Source: an uncultured Eubacteriales bacterium (GTDB lineage Bacteria; Bacillota; Clostridia; Christensenellales; QALW01). Taken from it: 12,748 nt of DNA. A model generated the notes under the pieces. The model had not been told where the DNA came from and ran no database searches. It saw nothing but the letters and a program-made list of their open reading frames with translations. This document shows, piece after piece, positions 7,547 through 12,748 of this stretch (the stretch's first letter is position 1; every line of letters starts with the position of its first letter). Location: positions 1 through 12,748 of the forward strand of contig URIR01000045.1 of the NCBI GenBank assembly GCA_900547955.1. Reading direction: 5' to 3'. Both the position numbers and the translations under genes were made by a program.

Positions 7547-7592
7547 CGCGCCGGCAGCAAGCTGCGCAGCGTCCATTTAATGAGGCGGCGCG
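7547..7592 (+). promoter_or_regulatory. Stem-loop in the vanW leader
   Basis: CGCGCCG (7547-7553) pairs with CGGCGCG (7586-7592), enclosing an inner hairpin GCAGC-AA-GCTGC (7554-7565). It ends 14 bases before the vanW ribosome binding site AGGAG (7606-7610), so it could affect mRNA stability or access. There is no T run and no known riboswitch match. Confidence 0.4.
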
Positions 7593-7619
7593 CTTTAATT
7601 ATAAAAGGAGCAATAAATT

Positions 7620-8444
7620 ATGGCAGCTAAACGGCTTACGCAAATATTTCCCTTTCTGCTTCCTCTGCGCCGATGGCAAAGAAAAATATTCTTTTACTCA
7701 AAAATGAGGTTTGATAAAAATGTATATGCAAAGCGCAGACTGGATACTCCCCTGCCCCATAGCATATATTCCGTATCCTCCGTAATGATAAACCGGCGCA
7801 GCGGCTTCCCTATAGAATATCAATATAATAAAGCCCATAATCTTGCCCTGGCTTCTAAAACCATGCAGCATGTAATTATCCGTCCCGGACAAACCTTTTC
7901 CTTTTACCAATTAGTCAGAAAGGCGGATAAGCGCGAACATTTTAAAGACGGGCTGGTGCTGGAAAACGGACGGCTTAAAACCTCCTACGGCGGCGGGCTT
8001 TGCCAGCTAAGCAGCTTATTGTTTCAGCTTTTCCTGCATTCGCCTCTGGTTATTACAGAACGCCACGCACATGCCCGAGAAACCCTGCCCCCGGTTCAGC
8101 CCGAGGAAACAGTCGGCCTGGACGCGGCGGTAAGCGAAGGCTGGCTAGACCTGAAAGCCTATAACCCAACCCAAAGCGTCTTTCAGCTTGAATTTGAGCT
8201 GAACCAAGAGTGTATCCACATCCGGCTGCTTTCTGATTCGCCCTCTCAATACCGGTATAAAGTATTTAATTCCAAGCTGAGCTATTTTTACAGGGATGAC
8301 AGGCTGTTCAGAAACGTGCAGGTCAGCAGGATAAAAACAGATATATATACCAATACTCAAACACAGGAGGTCCTGTTCTCAGAAGAATGCGAAATATGCT
8401 ATCCTGCGGATAATATCCCCCAGGAGCTGATAGAATCAATATAA
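7620..8444 (+). CDS. vanW: VanW family protein
   Basis: A 274-residue member of the VanW family (Pfam VanW). The hallmark is GGGLCQLSSLLFQ, with GGGLCQL at residues 124-130, preceded by VIIRPGQTFSFYQLV and followed by ITERHAHA. It has a basic N terminus but no obvious signal peptide or membrane segment. VanW occurs in vanB and vanG clusters, and its biochemical role is not established; it is not essential in studied systems as far as I know. AAGGAG lies nine bases before ATG 7620. It is the first gene of the resistance transcript. The next gene is 182 bases away because a MITE-like element fills the gap, whereas the other genes of the operon overlap or nearly touch. Confidence 0.9.
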   Translation: MAAKRLTQIFPFLLPLRRWQRKIFFYSKMRFDKNVYAKRRLDTPLPHSIYSVSSVMINRRSGFPIEYQYNKAHNLALASKTMQHVIIRPGQTFSFYQLVRKADKREHFKDGLVLENGRLKTSYGGGLCQLSSLLFQLFLHSPLVITERHAHARETLPPVQPEETVGLDAAVSEGWLDLKAYNPTQSVFQLEFELNQECIHIRLLSDSPSQYRYKVFNSKLSYFYRDDRLFRNVQVSRIKTDIYTNTQTQEVLFSEECEICYPADNIPQELIESI

Positions 8445-8457
8445 AAAGCTAACATAC

Positions 8458-8606
8458 CCTCAGTTTACAAAAAAACAGTCAGAAGGCATAAAATTTGCGT
8501 CCTGCTGCGTTGCTTTGATTCCAAGTTGGGAGCACGCTGATTAAGGATAACGCAGAAAATGAAGAAATTATCCCTTTTGATGCGTGTAGTTCCTTGTAAA
8601 CTGAGG
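8458..8606. mobile_element. MITE-like element, 149 bp
   Basis: CCTCAGTTTACAA (8458-8470) is exactly repeated in inverted form at 8594-8606 (TTGTAAACTGAGG). The core has no gene. It contains further short complements: CTGCGTT near 8504-8510 with AACGCAG near 8549-8555, and GGATAA with TTATCC. Small size, perfect ends and a position between two operon genes fit a non-autonomous miniature transposable element. No target-site duplication is clear at the edges, so an RNA structure in the vanG leader is the alternative. The vanG ribosome binding site lies just outside the right end. Confidence 0.55.
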
Positions 8607-8626
8607 CTAGGAAAGGAAGAAACAAT

Positions 8627-9673
8627 ATGAAAAAAAACATAGCCGTCATATTTGGCGGACGTTCCCCCGAGTATTTCGTGTCTCTGCAATCCGCCTATTC
8701 GGTCATAACCAATATAGACCCCCAAAAATATAACGTAATACCCATAGGGGTAACGCTGGAAGGAGATTGGTTCAGATATAACGGCAACTATCAAAATATT
8801 CCAGACGGCACATGGCCCGCCGACGCGGCAAGCTGCGTGCCCGCCGCTGTATTGGGCGGAACTCACCCGAGGCTTATAGAGCTTCCTGAGGGAGGCCCGC
8901 GTTTTACCGTTATAGACGCAGCTTTCCCAGTCATGCACGGTAAAAACGGCGAGGACGGCACTATACAGGGGCTTTTTGAACAGGCCGGAATCCCTGTTAT
9001 CGGCTGCGGAACTCTTTCCTCGGCGCTTTGCATGGATAAGGCGCGCGCTCACGCTCTGGCGCGGGACGCCGGCATAAGGGTGCCCCGCTTTATTACCGCT
9101 AATACAAACACGCCGGACAGCGTACTGCTGAAAGAAGCCGAAATTTTAAAATACCCCATTTACGTCAAGCCGGTTAAAGCCGGTTCATCCTTTGGCATAA
9201 GCCGGATAATTTCATCCGGCCAGCTCTGCCAGGCGGCCCAAAAAGCCTTTGAATTTGACAGCCAAATAACGCTCGAGGAGGAAGTGCCGGGCTGCGAGGT
9301 AGGCTGCGCCGTGCTGGGCAGAGACAATCTCATTTTGGGAAGAGTGGACCAGATAGAAAGCCCCGGCTTATTTGATTACACCGAAAAATATAATCCGCAA
9401 AATTCTAAAATCTATATGCCGGCGCCTATAGACTATCAAACTGAAGAAGAAATCAAGCGGACTGCCGCAGCTCTTTACAAACTGCTGGACTGCTCGGGCT
9501 TCGCGCGCGTAGATATGTTTTTAACGCCTGAAAAGCAAATAGTATTTAATGAAATAAACACCATACCCGGGCTGACCGCCCACAGCCGCTTCCCAAATAT
9601 GATGAAAGGAGCCGGAATGGAGCTTAAAGAGGTAATAAAAATCCTTATAGAGCTGAGCCTTAAAGATGAATGA
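8627..9673 (+). CDS. vanG: VanG-type D-alanine--D-serine ligase
   Basis: A 348-residue ATP-grasp ligase making D-Ala-D-Ser, the depsipeptide substitute that lowers vancomycin affinity. Family motifs in order: IAVIFGGRSPEYFVSLQSA at the N terminus, VMHGKNGEDG at 102-111, the ATP-binding IYVKPVKAGSSFG region, the omega loop FDYTEKY at 249-255, and the metal-binding NEINTIPG at 308-315. The Tyr of SPEYFVS, in place of the His of ordinary D-Ala-D-Ala ligases, together with the omega loop FDYTEKY, resembles VanG rather than a housekeeping Ddl. The neighbours vanXY and vanT confirm the D-Ser type. AAAGGAAG precedes ATG 8627. Its end overlaps vanXY by eight bases, suggesting translational coupling. 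D-Ser rather than D-Lac specificity is inferred from family and context. Confidence 0.92.
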   Translation: MKKNIAVIFGGRSPEYFVSLQSAYSVITNIDPQKYNVIPIGVTLEGDWFRYNGNYQNIPDGTWPADAASCVPAAVLGGTHPRLIELPEGGPRFTVIDAAFPVMHGKNGEDGTIQGLFEQAGIPVIGCGTLSSALCMDKARAHALARDAGIRVPRFITANTNTPDSVLLKEAEILKYPIYVKPVKAGSSFGISRIISSGQLCQAAQKAFEFDSQITLEEEVPGCEVGCAVLGRDNLILGRVDQIESPGLFDYTEKYNPQNSKIYMPAPIDYQTEEEIKRTAAALYKLLDCSGFARVDMFLTPEKQIVFNEINTIPGLTAHSRFPNMMKGAGMELKEVIKILIELSLKDE

Positions 9674-10421
9674 GATAATATTGCAGCCCGGCTTGATATA
9701 CAGCGGCAGTCTGATACTGGTAAATAAAATACATCCTATATATACCGAACATTCAAATCAAAGCGAGCTTACTCTTTTAAGCGAGGAAAGCCAGCCTATA
9801 CTGCTTGAAAAAGAAACCGCCGCAGTACTGGAAAGGCTGATAGGCGATATAAACGGCCGGAAAAGCATACTGGCCGTAAGCGGCTACCGTACTCAAAAGG
9901 AACAGCGCGCCATCTATTCAGATTCGCTTAAAGCCAACGGACCGGATTTTACCCGCCGCTATGTAGCCCTGCCCAATCACAGCGAGCACCAGACCGGGCT
10001 GGCCGTAGATTTGGGGCTGCGCCAAAAGGAAATAGATTTTATTCGCCCTTATTTTCCTGACGAGGGAGTGTGCGGACGCTTTAAGGAGCTTGCGCCCGTT
10101 TACGGTTTTATTCAAAGATATAAGCGCAGCAAGGAAAACATAACGGGCATAAGCGAGGAGCCGTGGCATTTCAGATATATAGGGCGTCCCCACGCCGAGC
10201 TGGCCGAATGCCTGCATATGACGCTTGAGGAATATATAGAGGAATTAAAAAAATATCCTCAGGACTCCCCCCTGCGCTTTAAAAGCGCGCTTAACCAGAG
10301 CTATGAAATCTTTTATGCGCCCTCAAACGGAAAGGCGCAGACCGTCCGATTGCCTGATGATATTCCCTATAATATTTCAGGCAACAATACCGACGGCTTT
10401 ATCATTACGCTCTGGAGATAG
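9666..10421 (+). CDS. vanXY: VanXY D,D-dipeptidase/carboxypeptidase
   Basis: A 251-residue zinc peptidase of the M15B (VanY) family. Zinc ligands are His108 and Asp115 in SEHQTGLAVD and His168 in EPWHFRY, with Glu165 as catalytic base. After the core it has the tail of VanXY proteins of vanC/vanG/vanL clusters (MTLEEYIEELKKYP and a further ~50 residues). It should hydrolyse D-Ala-D-Ala and remove the last D-Ala from pentapeptide, sparing D-Ser products. No signal peptide or membrane anchor is seen, so it acts in the cytoplasm. ATG 9666 lies within the end of vanG (eight-base overlap) with only a weak ribosome binding site, so it probably relies on re-initiation. vanT follows after six bases. 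A VanY-only function is less likely because no vanX is present. Confidence 0.9.
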   Translation: MNEIILQPGLIYSGSLILVNKIHPIYTEHSNQSELTLLSEESQPILLEKETAAVLERLIGDINGRKSILAVSGYRTQKEQRAIYSDSLKANGPDFTRRYVALPNHSEHQTGLAVDLGLRQKEIDFIRPYFPDEGVCGRFKELAPVYGFIQRYKRSKENITGISEEPWHFRYIGRPHAELAECLHMTLEEYIEELKKYPQDSPLRFKSALNQSYEIFYAPSNGKAQTVRLPDDIPYNISGNNTDGFIITLWR

Positions 10422-10427
10422 AAATTT

Positions 10428-12716
10428 ATGAAACAGGAAAAGACTCTTCAGGCAGAGTGCAGGCACGCGCCTCTTCAGTCAAACAATAATTACAGCTCTA
10501 ACGGCTGCGCGCCTATTAAAGGCGCGCCGGTTAAAGCGCCGTCCGCAGCGCGCTGCGGCTATCCGGCATTAGACTCCTTCAGGCTGGCCGCGGCAGTACT
10601 GGTAGTAATGATACACACCTCTCCTCTGGCCGATATAAGCGAAACCGGAAATTTTATACTTACCCGCATTCTGGCCCGCACAGCCGTCCCCTTCTTTTTT
10701 ATGGCTTCAGGCTTTTTCCTCTTTAAGGACGGAACAAACAGGGACAAGCTGAAGAAATTTTTAAAGAGCACGGCGGTCATATACCTACTCTCTATCCTGC
10801 TCTATCTGCCCGCAAACATCTACAGCGGCTATTTTAGCTCCGACCATCTGCTGCCCAATATTTTAAAGGATTTAGTTTTTGACGGAACCTTTTATCATCT
10901 ATGGTATCTTCCCGCAGCCTTGGCCGGGGGCTGTATTTCCTGGCTGCTTATAGATAAGCTGGGCGGCAGGCGCGCCGCAATAGCGGCGCTGGCCCTATAT
11001 GCTCTGGGCCTGCTGGGAGACAGCTATTACGGCCTAACTCAGCAGGTATCAGCCTTAAATTGCATATATGCGCATATGTTTGAGCTATTTGATTATACCC
11101 GGAACGGCCTGTTTTTTGCGCCTATTTTCTTTATCTTAGGCGCGCTTGCACGCAATATCCGTCCTGCCCGGCTGAAAAGCGCGCTGCTCTTTGCCGGTTT
11201 TCTAGCCCTTACCATTATCGAAGGACTTATTTTGCGCCGGGCGCAGTATCCAAAGCATGACAGCATGTATATAATGCTTGTGCCCTGTGTTTTTTTCCTT
11301 TTTCTATTTCTGGCGTCATTTAAGGGAAAGCGCTTGAAGCTGGCCCGGGATATGTCGCTGTTTATATATATACTACATCCATTGTCGATAATAGTTCTGC
11401 GCGGCACCGCTAAGCTGTTTAACTGCCGGGAGCTGCTCCTGGGCAGCAGCCTCGTATATTTTCTGGGGACCTTGTTTATTTCAGCCGCGGCGGCATATAT
11501 TCTGGTTATCTTAAAGCACGCGTTAATTTCATTCAGCCAAAAACCCGGCCGGCATGCAGCAGCATCTCGCCTTGGCCGCTCGCTATATTGCAAAAATCCC
11601 CCGCTCTCAGGCAGGGCCTGGATGGAAATAGATTTAAAACAGCTTAAAAGCAATACCCAGGCCCTACTGGCAGCCCTGGGGCGTCAGAGCCGTTTAATGG
11701 CGGTTGTAAAAGCGGACGCATACGGCCTGGGCGCATGCAGAGTCGCGCTGTATTTAAACCGTATGGGCATAGATTCCTTTGCAGTTTCCACAATAGACGA
11801 AGGAATTTCTCTGCGCAGACGAGGCGTAAAGGGCGAGATACTCGTTCTGGGCTATACCGATACTGCGCGGGCATATCAGCTAAAACGCTACAAGCTCACT
11901 CAAACCGCTATAGATTACCCTTACGCGCTGGCCCTAAATAATGCGGGCTATAGGCTCAAAATACACGCCGCAGTAGATACCGGCATGAAGCGGCTGGGAG
12001 TGCAATCGCAGAATAAAGATGAGCTTAAAAAAATTTACAGCTTGCCTAACCTTACTGTTTCAGGCATTTACAGCCACCTTTGCGTTTCCTTCAGCCGGGA
12101 CGCCGGCGACTGTGATTTTACCCTTAAGCAGATTGCGCGCTTTGATGAAGTTCTGGATTATCTCAGGCGCAGCGGCATAGCCACGGGAAGGACGCATCTT
12201 CAAAGCAGCTACGGACTGTTAAATTATCCGCAGCTTAAATACGACCTTGTAAGGTCGGCGGCAATACTTTTCGGACTGCTGGACTATCCGGACACGCAGC
12301 TTAAGTTAAAGCTCAAGCCCGTTATAGCCCTGAAAGCGCGCATAGCCCTGATAAAGCATATAAAAGCAGGCGAAAGCGTCGGCTATGGCAGGGAATTCAC
12401 CGCATGCAGAGACACGGTTATAGCAGTTGTCCCCGCGGGCTATGCCGACGGCATTCCCGCCAGCCTTTCCTGCGGAGCCGGACAGGCGCTTATCCGCGGC
12501 AGACGGGTAAGCATTGCCGGGCGCACCTGTATGGATCAAATGATGCTGGACGTTACCGATGTGCCGGACGTCAGCAGAGATGATATCGTGGTATTTATAG
12601 GTCAAAGCGGCAATCAAAGCATTTCCCCTGAGGAAATGGCCAAAAATGCAGGCATATCAGTCAATGAGCTTATAAGCCGCATGGGAACGCGGCTGGAAAG
12701 AATATATTTTGATTAA
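10428..12716 (+). CDS. vanT: VanT membrane-bound serine racemase
   Basis: A 762-residue two-domain protein. Residues about 46-375 form a multi-pass acyltransferase-3-type membrane domain (LDSFRLAAAVLVVMIHTSP at its start), thought in VanT to help take up L-Ser. A linker to about 395 leads to the racemase domain (396-762), of alanine-racemase fold. It has PLP lysine Lys428 (VVKADAYGLG) and catalytic Tyr653 (GYGREF), and ends in the usual SRMGTRLERIYFD. It supplies D-Ser to VanG. The protein is longer than typical VanT (around 700 residues) because of a 45-residue hydrophilic N-terminal extension with three Cys, whose DNA holds two palindromes. No in-frame start nearer the membrane domain exists, since the next ATG (10608) would cut the first helix. 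It follows vanXY by six bases. Confidence 0.92.
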   Translation: MKQEKTLQAECRHAPLQSNNNYSSNGCAPIKGAPVKAPSAARCGYPALDSFRLAAAVLVVMIHTSPLADISETGNFILTRILARTAVPFFFMASGFFLFKDGTNRDKLKKFLKSTAVIYLLSILLYLPANIYSGYFSSDHLLPNILKDLVFDGTFYHLWYLPAALAGGCISWLLIDKLGGRRAAIAALALYALGLLGDSYYGLTQQVSALNCIYAHMFELFDYTRNGLFFAPIFFILGALARNIRPARLKSALLFAGFLALTIIEGLILRRAQYPKHDSMYIMLVPCVFFLFLFLASFKGKRLKLARDMSLFIYILHPLSIIVLRGTAKLFNCRELLLGSSLVYFLGTLFISAAAAYILVILKHALISFSQKPGRHAAASRLGRSLYCKNPPLSGRAWMEIDLKQLKSNTQALLAALGRQSRLMAVVKADAYGLGACRVALYLNRMGIDSFAVSTIDEGISLRRRGVKGEILVLGYTDTARAYQLKRYKLTQTAIDYPYALALNNAGYRLKIHAAVDTGMKRLGVQSQNKDELKKIYSLPNLTVSGIYSHLCVSFSRDAGDCDFTLKQIARFDEVLDYLRRSGIATGRTHLQSSYGLLNYPQLKYDLVRSAAILFGLLDYPDTQLKLKLKPVIALKARIALIKHIKAGESVGYGREFTACRDTVIAVVPAGYADGIPASLSCGAGQALIRGRRVSIAGRTCMDQMMLDVTDVPDVSRDDIVVFIGQSGNQSISPEEMAKNAGISVNELISRMGTRLERIYFD
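10507..10558. repeat. Palindrome cluster inside the vanT 5' end
   Basis: GCGCGCC (10507-10513) pairs with GGCGCGC (10521-10527) around a seven-base loop, and 10543-10558 is a perfect 16-bp palindrome (CCGCAGCG/CGCTGCGG). Both lie in codons 27-44, in the part of VanT that extends beyond the usual family start. They may be a short palindromic insert tolerated in frame, or an mRNA structure. Confidence 0.5.
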
Positions 12717-12748
12717 AGCCCTGAGAGAGAATATAGCCGCAGGGGGCG
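12717..12748 (+). other. Downstream end of the van operon, cut by window
   Basis: After the vanT stop, CCCTG (12719-12723) can pair with CAGGG (12740-12744) around a 16-base loop, which could be the left part of a terminator. The last seven bases, GGGGGCG, also equal the first seven of the cloverleaf repeat arm. Neither reading can be settled within the window. Confidence 0.25.

Larger units (their letters stand above)
7289..7619. other. vanS-vanW intergenic region with antisense open frame
   Basis: This 331-base stretch has no callable gene. On the minus strand a frame is open from 7488 leftwards through the terminator and into antisense vanS. Its 7289-7440 part reads like a protein fragment (for example FSEDGDFTPQALEKEG and HVDWRGFDRIAQVGAFDAAF). 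It follows a Shine-Dalgarno-like AAGGAAGGAG but has no ATG, GTG or TTG at the right distance. It may be a gene relic or chance. The right part holds the vanW promoter and leader stem listed separately. Confidence 0.35.

Noticed and set aside
8445..8626. T-box or other riboswitch before vanG
   Set aside because: No T-box sequence or specifier arrangement is visible; the perfect 13-bp ends fit a mobile element better.
8465..9052. Long minus-strand frame over the MITE-like element and the start of vanG
   Set aside because: It is antisense to the clearly coding vanG, shows no family motif and has no good start signal.

Overview
The window carries a complete vanG-type glycopeptide-resistance (D-Ala-D-Ser) gene set next to a small phosphoesterase operon. 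The gene content, strong Shine-Dalgarno sites, two TTG starts, heavy use of ATA for isoleucine and AGA/AGG for arginine, and moderate GC all suggest a low-to-mid-GC Bacillota, most likely a gut-type Clostridia. This placement rests on style and family knowledge, not on a marker gene. Codon use looks similar in both halves, so nothing marks the van genes as a recent foreign insert.

Left part (1-5200): a truncated GC-rich structured repeat (1-79) and a separate 21-bp perfect hairpin (104-147) lie downstream of a leftward LysR-family regulator gene (172-1083, TTG start). A divergent intergenic region with a good promoter in each direction separates it from three rightward genes. These encode a cytoplasmic protein tyrosine/dual-specificity phosphatase, a lipoprotein with a glycerophosphodiester phosphodiesterase domain, and a metallophosphoesterase. 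They look like one operon for handling phosphate esters; its control by the LysR protein is inferred from position only.

Middle (5200-7620): an 85-base, almost fully self-complementary 'cloverleaf' repeat (5213-5297) sits between the two halves. It shares its outer arm and two-hairpin plan with the truncated copy at the left edge. A strong promoter then drives vanR-vanS, which overlap by 8 bp and end at a clear intrinsic terminator (7250-7288). The 331-bp region after it holds an unexplained antisense open frame, an extended -10 promoter with a poor -35, and a leader stem-loop before vanW.

Right part (7620-12716): vanW, vanG (D-Ala:D-Ser ligase), vanXY (D,D-dipeptidase/carboxypeptidase) and vanT (membrane serine racemase). 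A 149-bp MITE-like element with 13-bp perfect terminal inverted repeats is lodged between vanW and vanG. VanT makes D-Ser, VanG joins it to D-Ala, and VanXY removes D-Ala-D-Ala and D-Ala-ended pentapeptide. Together they would replace the vancomycin target with D-Ala-D-Ser, under VanRS control. No vanU or separate vanY is present. The known system is recognised with high confidence. The less-described signals are the structured repeats, the MITE-like insertion, the GDPD fusion lipoprotein and the palindrome-rich N-terminal extension of VanT.
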